64,000 bases of DNA from Anderseniella sp039978075 (GTDB taxonomy: Bacteria > Pseudomonadota > Alphaproteobacteria > Rhizobiales > Aestuariivirgaceae), in NCBI GenBank assembly GCA_039978075.1, contig JBDWCA010000005.1, positions 564,489 to 628,488 on the forward strand, written 5' to 3'. This document shows, one piece after another, positions 1 to 8,710 of this stretch (the first letter of the stretch is position 1; each line of letters opens with the position of its first letter). A program made the translations under genes and the position numbers. The notes beneath the pieces were generated by a model that saw nothing but the letters and a program-made list of their open reading frames with translations, ran no database searches and was not told where the DNA came from.

Positions 1-1423
1 TGTCTTCATCCTTGCCATACCCGTCCAGTTCAATCTCGTTGAGGCCGGTAAGGCCGGTCTCCAGACCCCGCAATGCCTTTTGCAGGGATTCGGCGAAGGT
101 GCGGCCAATGGCCATGACCTCGCCGACCGATTTCATGGCGGTGGTCAGATTCGGCCTGGAGCCCGGGAACTTCTCAAACGCAAAGCGCGGGATCTTGGTC
201 ACCACATAGTCGATCGAAGGCTCAAACGAGGCCGGCGTGGCTCCGGCAGTGATGTCATTGTCCAGTTCGTCCAGCGTGTACCCCACGGCGAGGCGGGCCG
301 CGACCTTGGCTATCGGAAAGCCGGTCGCCTTGGACGCAAGTGCAGACGAGCGTGACACCCGCGGATTCATTTCGATGACGATGAGGCGGCCATCAGCCGG
401 ATTGACCGCGAACTGCACGTTGGACCCACCGGTTTCCACACCGATCTCGCGCAGCACCGCAATGGAGGCATTGCGCATCATCTGGTATTCCTTGTCGGTC
501 AGCGTCAGGGCCGGTGCAACGGTGATGGAATCGCCGGTATGGACACCCATCGGATCAAGGTTTTCGATGGAGCAGATGATGATGCAGTTATCGTCGCGAT
601 CGCGCACAACCTCCATTTCATATTCTTTCCAGCCCAGTACTGATTCTTCGATCAACACTTCGGAAGTCGGGGAGGCTTCGACACCGGTGAGCACGATGTC
701 GTACAGTTCTTCCAGCGTGTAGGCGATGCCGCCGCCGGTGCCGCCGAGTGTAAAAGACGGGCGGATAATGGCGGGAAGGCCGGTCAGCTTGTAGGCCTGG
801 AATGCCTGCTGCTGAGCGCTGAGGCGCTGTTCTTCGCGGCGCTCAAACTCTGTTTTGGCCCACTCGGTCTTGAAGGTGGCAATCGCGCCTGCGCCGGATG
901 CCTGCTTCAGACCGTCCTCGTAAGCTTTGGCAAAACGCTGCTTCAGGTCTGATGTGTTGACGAATGCAGAGCGTGGCGTCTCAAGCCCGATCTTCTTCAT
1001 GGCGGTGCGGAAAAGATCGCGATCCTCAGCCTTGTCTATGGCTTCCGCGCGCGCGCCGATCATCTCCACGTCCCATTTTTCCAGCACGCCCTGCTTGTTC
1101 AGTGAAAGGGCCGTGTTGAGTGCGGTCTGGCCGCCCATGGTGGGCAGCAACACCAGCGTGTCATCGGGGCGTTCAGTGCGCTCCTTTTCGATAATCTTTT
1201 CTACGACTTCAGGGGTGATGGGTTCGATATAGGTGGCGTGTGCCAGATCCGGGTCGGTCATGATTGTAGCCGGATTGGAATTTACCAGGACAATGCGATA
1301 ACCCTCGGTCTTCAGTGCCTTGCAGGCCTGGGTGCCTGAATAGTCGAACTCGCAGGCCTGGCCGATGACTATCGGCCCTGCGCCGATAATCAGGACCGTG
1401 TCGATATCTTCACGTTTGGGCAT
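1..1423 (-). CDS. carB: carbamoyl-phosphate synthase large subunit, N-terminal part (runs off left edge)
   Basis: The reverse strand reads MPKREDIDTVLIIGAGPIV from the ATG at 1421-1423 and stays open to the window edge, giving the first 474 residues of a protein usually about 1,080-1,160 long. The visible part is the carboxyphosphate-forming half, with the glycine-rich ATP-grasp segment GGTGGGIAY and the EMNPRVSRSSALASKATG segment near the edge. With CarA it makes carbamoyl phosphate from glutamine, bicarbonate and ATP for pyrimidine and arginine synthesis. carA lies about 7 kb away on the same strand, so the two subunits are not in one short operon. Identity is clear; the 3' end is not visible. 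Confidence 0.97.
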   Translation of the reverse strand, partial: MPKREDIDTVLIIGAGPIVIGQACEFDYSGTQACKALKTEGYRIVLVNSNPATIMTDPDLAHATYIEPITPEVVEKIIEKERTERPDDTLVLLPTMGGQTALNTALSLNKQGVLEKWDVEMIGARAEAIDKAEDRDLFRTAMKKIGLETPRSAFVNTSDLKQRFAKAYEDGLKQASGAGAIATFKTEWAKTEFERREEQRLSAQQQAFQAYKLTGLPAIIRPSFTLGGTGGGIAYTLEELYDIVLTGVEASPTSEVLIEESVLGWKEYEMEVVRDRDDNCIIICSIENLDPMGVHTGDSITVAPALTLTDKEYQMMRNASIAVLREIGVETGGSNVQFAVNPADGRLIVIEMNPRVSRSSALASKATGFPIAKVAARLAVGYTLDELDNDITAGATPASFEPSIDYVVTKIPRFAFEKFPGSRPNLTTAMKSVGEVMAIGRTFAESLQKALRGLETGLTGLNEIELDGYGKDED

Positions 1424-1629
1424 GAGCGCTCATTTTTTATGGATGCGGCCCAAGCCGACGGATGGGCGGGCGCAAATTCTGTGTGGGTTACACTATCAAT
1501 CCGCTGGGTGCAAAGGCCAAGCTGTCGCGCAAGGCGATTTGTGGCGGACGATCCACAGTTTGACAGCTGTTTGAGGATGTAATGCACGAAATTTGAGCAA
1601 TTTTGCCGGCGATACCGGAGGTTCGGGTT

Positions 1630-2310
1630 CTATTGCTCGGGAATCAGTGCTTCAAAGCCTGCGGTGTTCGAGGCCCGCACGGTAATCAGCGCACCGCCAA
1701 TGGCTTCAATCTCACTGCGTGACTGCATGATCAGTTTCAGTGTTTTCATGGACAGTCCGAACGGACCGGAAACAGTGATGCGGACTGAACCCGATGCGGA
1801 TCCGGCAAAAATCCTGACGGTCAGATCATCGCCATCTTCACCGGCGTCTGCAAACACCTGCCGGGTCAGTGCTGCAATCGCAGCCAATGCGGCCTCGCAC
1901 CCGGGCGCCACGAAAGGCCCTTTGTCGGGAAAGTCACACCGCGCTGAAATCCAATCCGGCCACTCGCAATTATTGAGAGTGTCCAGCACGAAAGCCGACA
2001 GATCTCGGGGATCGGACGCATCGATGGCGGTTTGAGCGGGAGGGGCGGGCGCTGGCTCGGGCGCAGCGGCTTGAGCAATAGTCTGAGTGGGGTGTTGGCG
2101 ATCAAATGCATCACGCGTGTCGCGCATCAACGCGCCGATGACCGCGGAAGAACGCTGTTCTATATGCTCCGGCAAGGCTTCATTGGTGGCGTCCGGGCCA
2201 GCTGCCGGTGACTTCCGGCTTGCCGATATGCGCTCACGCAGGAGTTTTGAGAGCAAGGAGGTGTCAGGTGTGCCGGCGCGCATGGGGTATAAAGGGTCCA
2301 GAAAAGCCAT
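1630..2310 (-). CDS. hypothetical protein, Pro/Ala-rich linker and conserved C-terminal domain
   Basis: A 226-residue protein if translation starts at the ATG at 2308-2310 (MAFLDPLYPMRAG); a GTG at 2394 would add 28 residues. A disordered N-terminal half ends in an Ala/Pro tract (APEPAPAPPAQT). The C-terminal half has alternating strands and helices ending in GGALITVRASNTAGFEALIPEQ-like sequence. That tail faintly resembles the end of a histidine-kinase-type ATPase domain (glycine-rich turn, then F-x-x-x-LP), but no N-box is visible, so I do not assign it. It sits alone downstream of carB on the same strand. I do not recognise the family. Confidence 0.6.
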   Translation of the reverse strand: MAFLDPLYPMRAGTPDTSLLSKLLRERISASRKSPAAGPDATNEALPEHIEQRSSAVIGALMRDTRDAFDRQHPTQTIAQAAAPEPAPAPPAQTAIDASDPRDLSAFVLDTLNNCEWPDWISARCDFPDKGPFVAPGCEAALAAIAALTRQVFADAGEDGDDLTVRIFAGSASGSVRITVSGPFGLSMKTLKLIMQSRSEIEAIGGALITVRASNTAGFEALIPEQ

Positions 2311-2530
2311 GTTGATCTGCTGACCTGAAACATTGCGGCCACAATCGTAAACAAAGCGTAAATGTTGCGTTTCGTTAAAAGAAGCGCAGGGCACACATCG
2401 TATGATGTGTCCAGGTCAGTATGTTTGTTGATTGAACCAATCAGGAAGCATAAAGCTGATCGTTTTCAAAGTGCCGGAGCAATTTCATGGGTTCAAGTGA
2501 ACCCGTGTTGCTCCGGGCGGTTCAGGGCTT

Positions 2531-2896
2531 TTAGTTCGCCTGTTTCAAGCAGCGGATTTGACTGAATGTAATGCAGTTGCCGGATGTGCAGATATTGCCG
2601 GTGTCGGCAAAGCGCAGTTCAGTTCCCGCCGCCGGCGAGCGCCGGGCAAAGCTCAGAGCTGTCTGGTAACCGTTTCGCTGGCACCAGACCGTAGCTGCAG
2701 GCTTGCCGCAACCCCGGTCTCCATCCAGGCAAAACGCGACCGGCTGCCCGAGATAGTCCGGTGAGGAAAACTTTCTTGCGGAGGTTGCCGCGCTCGCAGG
2801 AGCAAGTGCATCCACTACAAGTATTGCGGTTATCGCGGCTATCGCGATGGTGCCGCTTGCCGGCAATAAGGTTTTTGCCTTGGAATTTCTGATCAT
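2531..2896 (-). CDS. small secreted cysteine-containing protein
   Basis: 121 residues from the ATG at 2894-2896 (MIRNSKAK); an upstream in-frame start would add 14 residues without hydrophobic character. Residues 1-37 form a signal peptide or anchor (AIAAITAILVVDALAPASAA). The mature part has six cysteines (FCLDGDRGCGKPAATVWC, NICTSGNCITF, IRCLK) that could form three disulfides. Short secreted proteins with a CGKPAA..WC pattern occur in Rhizobiales, but I know of no function. Transcribed divergently from the L,D-transpeptidase gene. Confidence 0.65.
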   Translation of the reverse strand: MIRNSKAKTLLPASGTIAIAAITAILVVDALAPASAATSARKFSSPDYLGQPVAFCLDGDRGCGKPAATVWCQRNGYQTALSFARRSPAAGTELRFADTGNICTSGNCITFSQIRCLKQAN

Positions 2897-3111
2897 GATC
2901 GGTTCCACTCCTGATTCTTTGTTCCACACTTGCTGCAACGCTTGCGACGGAGTTGCTGTGTGTCTTTTGTGTCACAGTCTGGCAAAATCTCGCCTGAATG
3001 GTGTGTTCAGGTGCTGTTAATGCTGTATCAAGTCTTGACGTTGGGTTGAATGTAGAGCGATTGTGGCGTCGAAGATGTGCGATTAGTCACACAGCGACAG
3101 AGGAGTGGACG

Positions 3112-3699
3112 ATGCAGGTGAAAACGATTCTTTCAGCAGTGGCTATTGCTGCGGCGGCAGTTTCATTTGGTGCAGGCGCGGCGAATGCGGAAAACCAGAC
3201 CGGCTCGGTCTACAATAATGTGAAATACAATTTCGGGTCCAATACCTGGAAAATGGATTCCAAGTACCTACCGGCCGAAATTTCATACAAGAGTGATGAA
3301 AAGCCGGGTACGGTTATTATCAGCACTCGCAAAAAATATCTGTATGTAGTGCAGGAAGGTGGCACGGCCAAGCGGTTCGGCATCGGTGTTGGCCGGCGCG
3401 GTTTCCGCTGGAGTGGTGAGGAAAAAGTGTCACGCAAAGCTGAATGGCCGGCCTGGCATCCGCCGGCAGAAATGCGTGAGCGTGAGCCGCACCTGCCAGT
3501 GCGCATGGAGGGCGGAGAAGACAATCCGCTCGGAGCGCGCGCGCTTTACCTGGGTAATACACTGTATCGGATTCACGGCACGCATCAGCCATGGACGATT
3601 GGCGAGTCTGTATCATCGGGTTGTATTCGCCTGCGCAATGAAGACGTGATCTCACTTTACGATATGGTGAAAGTCGGCGCGAAAGTGATTGTAGAATAA
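3112..3699 (+). CDS. L,D-transpeptidase (YkuD family), periplasmic
   Basis: 195 residues from the ATG at 3112, preceded by AGAGGAG; an upstream in-frame extension lacks a signal sequence. Residues 1-27 are a cleavable signal peptide (AVSFGAGAANAEN). The YkuD domain follows, with the catalytic block H-G-T at about residue 156 and SSGCIRLRNEDV, whose Cys is the nucleophile. The family makes 3-3 cross-links in peptidoglycan or attaches lipoproteins to it, in the periplasm. Monocistronic, with a strong hairpin just downstream. Such short ErfK/YbiS/YkuD proteins occur in several copies in Rhizobiales, so the specific role is open. Confidence 0.92.
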   Translation: MQVKTILSAVAIAAAAVSFGAGAANAENQTGSVYNNVKYNFGSNTWKMDSKYLPAEISYKSDEKPGTVIISTRKKYLYVVQEGGTAKRFGIGVGRRGFRWSGEEKVSRKAEWPAWHPPAEMREREPHLPVRMEGGEDNPLGARALYLGNTLYRIHGTHQPWTIGESVSSGCIRLRNEDVISLYDMVKVGAKVIVE

Positions 3700-3724
3700 G
3701 ACGTCCAAGTCTTCTTCCTGAATA

Positions 3725-3758
3725 AAGGGCCCCGTCACAACTCGTGTGCGGGGCCCTT
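3725..3758 (+). terminator. GC-rich hairpin after the L,D-transpeptidase
   Basis: A 10-bp perfect stem (AAGGGCCCCG at 3725-3734 with CGGGGCCCTT at 3749-3758) and a 14-nt loop, 26 nt after the stop codon. The T-run that follows is weak, so it is a likely but imperfect intrinsic terminator. Confidence 0.65.
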
Positions 3759-4012
3759 CGAGTTATGGCAGTCGGTCCCGGTTTGCAGGGGAGATCCTCT
3801 AGGGGTCGAGAGGATTGGGGCAGGCTGCCAGTCTCATACTCATCAATATGGTGAGTGTCAGAGACAAATCCAAGTCAGGGACCGGGCACACGCCAAACAT
3901 GCATGGCGAGAGGGGCGGATGGGTCATGCGGAGCTCGTCGCGACCCGGTTCCCTGACACCGTCCAGGGGCTGCCCCGGACAGTGGTTCTTCAAAGCTCGT
4001 TGTTCTGTTACG
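3759..4012. other. intergenic region with small inverted repeats, no gene seen
   Basis: No convincing gene. It holds a 7-bp hairpin (ATCCTCT at 3794-3800 with AGAGGAT at 3809-3815), an imperfect inverted repeat around 3874-3886 and 3944-3956 (GTCAGGGACCGGG against CCCGGTTCCCTGAC, one extra base) and a small hairpin at 3961-3980 (GTCC-A-GGGG-CTG-CCCC-GGAC). These could be a decayed element or an untranslated RNA; nothing decides between them. Confidence 0.35.
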
Positions 4013-4207
4013 TCAAATCTCCTGACACTGGCGAAGGTCACAAGGGTCAACACTCATCATGCCGCGGACCGGCCAATTGGGGTTGGTCTTGTAAATCACC
4101 GTGACGTTGGTTTCGTTGGTCTCCAGTACGGGTGCTGCCAGGGATGAGAAGGCTGCGAAAACGAAAAGCGCGCCTGCCAAACCTGCTGCTGTGAGTTTCT
4201 TTGTCAT
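4013..4207 (-). CDS. small secreted protein
   Basis: 64 residues from the ATG at 4205-4207, preceded by GGGAGGAAGAT, a strong ribosome binding site. Signal peptide MTKKLTAAGLAGALFVFAAF, with cleavage likely after SSLA. The mature part is about 40 residues, ending in VDPCDLRQCQEI with two cysteines. The strong RBS and signal peptide make it a likely real gene. Function unknown. Divergent from modA. Confidence 0.55.
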   Translation of the reverse strand: MTKKLTAAGLAGALFVFAAFSSLAAPVLETNETNVTVIYKTNPNWPVRGMMSVDPCDLRQCQEI

Positions 4208-4419
4208 ATCTTCCTCCCTTTTGTTTCGGCTGTTGAGGGGTGCCGGAGGTCGTCTGATGAAGATCACACTAGTCGGGCGGTGCCGAATGTTGGCTGAACG
4301 GGCCGTTCATCTGCCGTTCAGGAATCAGACATATGGAAAAATGGCTGATTTTCGGGGTTTTCTACAATTCGAAGGGGAAACCTTGAACACTCCCCCGGTT
4401 TCTGGTGTATGCACTGTTC

Positions 4420-5193
4420 ATGAAAAAAACCGCGTTCATCTGGCTCATCGCCGGCATATTCGTGATGACGCTGCCTTCGTCTTTGGCGAAGGCGGATGAG
4501 GTTGTTGTGGCCGTGGCCACCAATTTCCTGCTGCCGGCGCGCGCGATTGCTGCTGAATTTGAGCAAGACACTGGCCATTCGGTCGTACTGGTGGCAGGAG
4601 CAACGGGCAAACTGGCGACACAAATACTGGCTGGTGCGCCGTTTGACGTCTTCCTGGCCGCAGATCAGGCGCGACCTGAATTGCTGGTGGAGAAAAATGC
4701 AGCCGTGGCTGGAAGCCGGTTCACCTATGCAATCGGAAGGTTGGTGCTGTGGTCACGCGAAAAGTTGCCGTTAACGGGAACTGCGCTTGCCTCACTCGAT
4801 ACAAAGCGTGTTTCGCGGCTCGCTATGGCCAACCCCAAATTGGCACCTTATGGCCTGGCTGCAGAGCAGGCGCTTGACCGGCTGGGTTTCTTCAAGCCCC
4901 TTTCAGGACGATTTGTTTACGGTGAAAACATTGGCCAGACATTTGCAATGGCTGCATCAGGTAACGTAACAGCGGGGTTGATTGCGAAATCACAACTTGC
5001 AAGCTTGCCGGATGATCAAAAAGGATACTGGATTGACGTACCTGGTACATTGCACGAGCCGATATTGCAGGACGGTGTGCTGAACATGCGGGCCAGGGAC
5101 AACGAAGTGGCACGCTCGTTCATGAGCTTTATGAAGTCGGATAGGGTGACCGGCATTGCCAAGCGGTTCGGCTATGGAGTGTCTCGTCCATGA
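4420..5193 (+). CDS. modA: molybdate ABC transporter, periplasmic binding protein
   Basis: 257 residues from the ATG at 4420 (MKKTAFIW). A signal peptide covers about residues 1-25. The mature start (VVVAVATNFLLPARAIAAEFEQDTGHSVVLVAGATGKLATQI) is the ModA fold, with a Ser/Thr-rich anion site (GATGKL) and the family segment GAPFDVFLAADQ. It binds molybdate or tungstate for ModBC. It overlaps modB by 4 bases (ATGA), so the three mod genes are translationally coupled. No ModE gene and no obvious ModE palindrome is seen upstream. Confidence 0.95.
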   Translation: MKKTAFIWLIAGIFVMTLPSSLAKADEVVVAVATNFLLPARAIAAEFEQDTGHSVVLVAGATGKLATQILAGAPFDVFLAADQARPELLVEKNAAVAGSRFTYAIGRLVLWSREKLPLTGTALASLDTKRVSRLAMANPKLAPYGLAAEQALDRLGFFKPLSGRFVYGENIGQTFAMAASGNVTAGLIAKSQLASLPDDQKGYWIDVPGTLHEPILQDGVLNMRARDNEVARSFMSFMKSDRVTGIAKRFGYGVSRP

Positions 5194-5870
5194 CGACTGA
5201 GGTTTTTGATGCGATATGGCTCACGGCGCAGTTGGCCACGGTCTCCGTGGTGCTGCTGCTGATACTGGCAACACCGGTTGCATGGTGGTTGGCGTTCACG
5301 CGGTCGCGGATGAAGATACCGGTTGAAGCGCTGACGACATTGCCGCTGGTGCTGCCGCCGACCGTGTTGGGGTTTTATCTGCTGATACTGCTGGGACCTG
5401 CCGGCTGGCTGGGCAGCTGGTGGGTAAGCCTGACGGGAGAAACGCTGACCTTCAGTTTCACCGGACTGGTGGTTGCCTCAATGATCCACTCGCTGCCATT
5501 TGTCGTGCAGCCAATGCGGCAGGCGTTTCAGGACATGGGAACGGGCCCTTTGGAAGATGCCGCTACATTGGGGGCAGGGCCACTGGACCGGTTTTTCAGC
5601 GTCGGGCTTCCTCAAGCCAAGCGCGGCATCGTGACGGCATCTGTGCTGGGATTTGCCCATGTGCTGGGAGAGTTCGGTGTTGTGCTGATGGTTGGAGGCA
5701 ATATTCCGGGCCGCACAAAAGTTGTTTCCATTGCCATATATGAAAGCGTGGAGACACTTGATTATGCGACCGCGCACATGCTGTCAGCGGGACTTTTACT
5801 GCTGTCGTTTGCGGTGCTGGTCGGGGTCTTCGCAGTGAACCGGTCTATCCCGATGAAGGTGGGGCAATGA
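5190..5870 (+). CDS. modB: molybdate ABC transporter permease
   Basis: 226 residues with five to six membrane segments, the first at about residues 10-32. It carries the permease EAA-type loop facing ModC (EDAATLGAGPLDRFFSVGLP). Its start overlaps the modA stop, and its stop overlaps the modC start, both as ATGA. Length and sequence (LPLVLPPTVLGFYLL, HVLGEFGVVLMVGGNIPGRT) are typical of ModB. Confidence 0.96.
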   Translation: MTTEVFDAIWLTAQLATVSVVLLLILATPVAWWLAFTRSRMKIPVEALTTLPLVLPPTVLGFYLLILLGPAGWLGSWWVSLTGETLTFSFTGLVVASMIHSLPFVVQPMRQAFQDMGTGPLEDAATLGAGPLDRFFSVGLPQAKRGIVTASVLGFAHVLGEFGVVLMVGGNIPGRTKVVSIAIYESVETLDYATAHMLSAGLLLLSFAVLVGVFAVNRSIPMKVGQ

Positions 5871-6976
5871 GCGGTTGCCGACTTGATCTGGATTTCCGGC
5901 TGGTTCGCGGAGGCTTTGATCTTGCGATATCGGAAAACCTCGCACTGGACGGTGTCACAGTCCTGTTCGGACCAAACGGATCCGGCAAATCCATGACCTT
6001 GCGCACCATTGCAGGCCTTGAGAGCGGTGCCAAAGGGGTTGTGCGATTTGATGATACGGACTGGTTGCAATCAGAGGGCGAGATTTTCGTGCCGGCCCAT
6101 CAACGCCCGGTCGCGCATGTATTTCAGGATGCGCGATTGTTTTCACATCTTGATGTTGCGGGTAATCTCGGTTTTGCGCAGCGCCGTGCCAAGGGTGACG
6201 GTCCCGAAGTTTCGCGCGACGATGTAATTGAAGTATTTGATATTGCTCATCTCCTGCAACGTGCGCCGCAAGGCCTGTCTGGCGGTGAACGGCAAAGAGT
6301 GGCGATGGCGCGCGCATTGCTGACCCGGCCCCGGCTCGTATTGATGGATGAACCCTTGAGCGCGCTGGACGTGCAGCGCCGTGCCCAGGCATTGAACTTC
6401 ATCGAGCAGATCCCGGAGCGGTTTCAGGTGCCGGTTATTTATGTGACGCACCAGATTGACGAAGTTGTGCGGCTTGCCAATCAGTTGGTGTTGATTGCAG
6501 GAGGCCGCATTGAGGCTAGCGGCCGGTCGGCCGACCTGATGTCACGACTGGATTTGCCGCCATTCACCGGCAGGTTCGAGGCAGGATCAATCATTGAAGC
6601 GAGAGTAAAGAAACACAATTCCGAGTTCGCGCTGACCGAGCTGGAAATTGCAGACGGTGTGCAGGTCGAAGTGCCGTTTCTGGATTTTCCCGTCGGAGAA
6701 GTCGTGCGGCTGCGGGTGCGGGCACGTGATGTTTCAATTGCCGTGACGAAGCCGGAAGGCGTGTCTTTGCGCAATGTGCTGCCGGCCAAGGTCGAAGAAG
6801 TCCAGCCGGAATCAGACACGGCTTTTGCCGAAGTGAGACTGTCGGTTGCAGGCCAGGCAGTACGCGCCCGAATCAGCCGGGCATCTGCGCATGAATTGAA
6901 ACTGAAACCCGGCAAATCCGTGCATGCGATGGTCAAAGCAACAGCTCTCGACAGAAGACTTCTTACTCGGCGTTGA
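5867..6976 (+). CDS. modC: molybdate ABC transporter ATP-binding protein
   Basis: 369 residues. Walker A GPNGSGKS at 35-42, signature LSGGERQRVAMARAL near residue 138, Walker B LVLMDEPLSALD, and the switch His in YVTHQIDEV. The C-terminal ~110 residues form a MOP/TOBE domain (RNVLPAKVEEV..), which in ModC binds oxyanion and regulates uptake. It energises ModAB. Last gene of the modABC operon. Confidence 0.96.
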   Translation: MSGCRLDLDFRLVRGGFDLAISENLALDGVTVLFGPNGSGKSMTLRTIAGLESGAKGVVRFDDTDWLQSEGEIFVPAHQRPVAHVFQDARLFSHLDVAGNLGFAQRRAKGDGPEVSRDDVIEVFDIAHLLQRAPQGLSGGERQRVAMARALLTRPRLVLMDEPLSALDVQRRAQALNFIEQIPERFQVPVIYVTHQIDEVVRLANQLVLIAGGRIEASGRSADLMSRLDLPPFTGRFEAGSIIEARVKKHNSEFALTELEIADGVQVEVPFLDFPVGEVVRLRVRARDVSIAVTKPEGVSLRNVLPAKVEEVQPESDTAFAEVRLSVAGQAVRARISRASAHELKLKPGKSVHAMVKATALDRRLLTRR

Positions 6977-7054
6977 GATTGAACCGCAGTGCTGGTAACT
7001 TGTTTTCTGCAACCTGGGCGATGCTTGGGAGACGGATTGTTACAGAGGTTCCTT

Positions 7055-7711
7055 ATGAGACGTGTTTTTGTGTTGCTTGCCGCATCTGGAATTGGCATCG
7101 GCGCTGTTGTGGCTAACCTGCCCGAGGTGCTTGCAGGTGATCGCGCATTTTCGGATGATAGTGGTGTAAAACGGACAGGCAACTGGTCAAACGCTGACAG
7201 TGCGGAAAAGGCTGAAGCAGACGGAGCCGGCGGGTCCGATGTTCCGGTGCCGCGGTCCAAGCCCGGCAGCAAAGCTGCAAAAGCCGATGCAGCCAGAGCC
7301 AAGACTGCGAAATCTGAAAGCAAGCAAGCTCCGGTACCGCGCAAGAAAACAAAGCCGAAAGCGAATGTGCAAGCCGGACTCACGCCATCCGATACCGGTT
7401 CGGGTAGTACCAGTGCGCCTTATCGCGGCAAAATGGAGTCAGCGGAAATCAAGGAAGCACTGATCGGCAAAGTGCTTGCCTCGCGCATTGACGGCAAAAA
7501 TGCAACCATCACTATTGTTGAAGGCGGTACCTTGAACTGGACATCCTCGGCCGGCAGCGGGGAGGGAAGATGGTGGGCTGAACGGGGCCGCATATGCGAT
7601 CGCTATGATCCGTCCGGTGATTTTCCGGGCAGAGGAGCCGGGTGCCGCAGTTTCGAGCAGAAGCCGGATGGTTTTTATGCCGGTGGCAAGAAACTGAAGT
7701 TCGTGAACTAG
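7055..7711 (+). CDS. hypothetical secreted protein with Lys/Ala-rich linker
   Basis: 218 residues from the ATG at 7055 (MRRVFVLLAASGIGIG), about 80 bp after modC. Signal peptide 1-27. A low-complexity, positively charged region rich in Ala, Lys, Pro and Ser follows (VPRSKPGSKAAKADAARAKTAKS), then a compact C-terminal domain of about 90 residues with WW.AERGRICDRYD and a Cys pair (ICDRY, GCRSF). The C-terminal pattern recalls small periplasmic domains of Rhizobiales such as DUF995-type proteins, but I cannot place it. Possibly envelope-associated. Confidence 0.6.
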   Translation: MRRVFVLLAASGIGIGAVVANLPEVLAGDRAFSDDSGVKRTGNWSNADSAEKAEADGAGGSDVPVPRSKPGSKAAKADAARAKTAKSESKQAPVPRKKTKPKANVQAGLTPSDTGSGSTSAPYRGKMESAEIKEALIGKVLASRIDGKNATITIVEGGTLNWTSSAGSGEGRWWAERGRICDRYDPSGDFPGRGAGCRSFEQKPDGFYAGGKKLKFVN

Positions 7712-7722
7712 AGCCCTTTACA

Positions 7723-7741
7723 CCTGTCGGAGCGAGACAGG
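7723..7741. terminator. weak hairpin between convergent genes
   Basis: CCTGTC at 7723-7728 pairs with GACAGG at 7736-7741 around a 7-nt loop, in the 31-bp gap between the converging stop codons. The stem is short, so this may be a modest bidirectional terminator. Confidence 0.35.
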
Positions 7742-7742
7742 A

Positions 7743-8681
7743 TTACTGGCGGCAGATGAGGCCCATGGCTGCGGCCACCGTGCGGTAGGCGGTCAGGGCG
7801 CCAAGCCCGTCCACGTCGCAATCCGGCATGAACTCGACCAGATCAAAAGCGGAAATCTTGGCCTTGCCGGCAATCGCATTGAGCAATTCGATTGTCTGCC
7901 AGTAACCAAGGCCACCGGGGGCGCGTCCGATGACAGCAGGCATGATTGCCGGATCAAGCCCGTCACAATCAAAGCAGATGATCACGTTTGAACCGTTTGG
8001 AATGGCATCGGCAACCTGCGCCATGCCCCTAGATGCGATATCGCGGGCGGTGAAGAATTTCACACCCCAGGCCAGCGCATCGGCGTAATCGCCTGGCCGG
8101 GCGGACCCGATATTGCGGGCGCCAACCTGAATAATGCGCTCGATGTGGTCCATCTCCGACGCGCGCCGCATGGTTGACGATAATCCCCAGCGCTCACCGC
8201 CAACTTCATCACGCCAGTCAATATGTGCGTCTATCTGGACGATGGTATACTTTCCGCGTCCCTCAAAAGCCTGGAGCATGGGGATTGGAATGCTGTCATC
8301 ACCGCCCAGGACAATGGGCACTGCGCCGCGGTCCAGTATGGCGGAAACCGCGGCCTTGATTGCGACGCGATTGCTTGCGCTGTCATCGCCATAGTCCAGG
8401 TCTCCCAGATCACAGGCATCCTGCGGGCCACCGGGCAACAGCGGAGCGGCAAAATCAAAATCCATGTGTTCGAGGTTGGCTGCATATGGTGCCGCCGCCA
8501 CCCGTATAGCAGCAGGTCCACCGGCGCAGTATGGGCCAACCGATGCATAAGGTGTGGCGCATGGCACACCCAGTATGGCGGCTTTGGCGTTCACCTGATC
8601 AGGTGCTGCACAGGACGGAATACCTAAAAAGGTGGACACATCTGTGGCCCCGAACATGGTGGCAATATTTGTCTTGTTCAT
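7743..8681 (-). CDS. arginase/agmatinase/guanidinase-family hydrolase
   Basis: 312 residues, ureohydrolase fold. The metal motifs are GGDDSI (GGDHS in classical enzymes), DAHIDW and FDCDGLDPA. The first His that binds a metal in arginase is replaced by Asp here, while the other Asp and His ligands remain. The family hydrolyses guanidino compounds (agmatine, arginine, guanidinobutyrate, guanidine) to urea and an amine or acid. It lies 29 bp downstream of carA on the same strand, suggesting co-transcription with carbamoyl-phosphate and nitrogen metabolism. The substrate cannot be told from sequence. Confidence 0.85.
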   Translation of the reverse strand: MNKTNIATMFGATDVSTFLGIPSCAAPDQVNAKAAILGVPCATPYASVGPYCAGGPAAIRVAAAPYAANLEHMDFDFAAPLLPGGPQDACDLGDLDYGDDSASNRVAIKAAVSAILDRGAVPIVLGGDDSIPIPMLQAFEGRGKYTIVQIDAHIDWRDEVGGERWGLSSTMRRASEMDHIERIIQVGARNIGSARPGDYADALAWGVKFFTARDIASRGMAQVADAIPNGSNVIICFDCDGLDPAIMPAVIGRAPGGLGYWQTIELLNAIAGKAKISAFDLVEFMPDCDVDGLGALTAYRTVAAAMGLICRQ

Positions 8682-8710
8682 ATCAGGCCTGGCCGGACGG
8701 TGACTTAAGT

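Noticed and set aside
12..1232. Several plus-strand open frames across the first 1.4 kb
   Set aside because: They lie antisense to carB, whose reverse-strand translation matches the family without interruption.
3815..4147. A 110-codon plus-strand frame with no family resemblance
   Set aside because: No ribosome site, odd composition, and it overlaps the small secreted protein gene that has a strong RBS and signal peptide.
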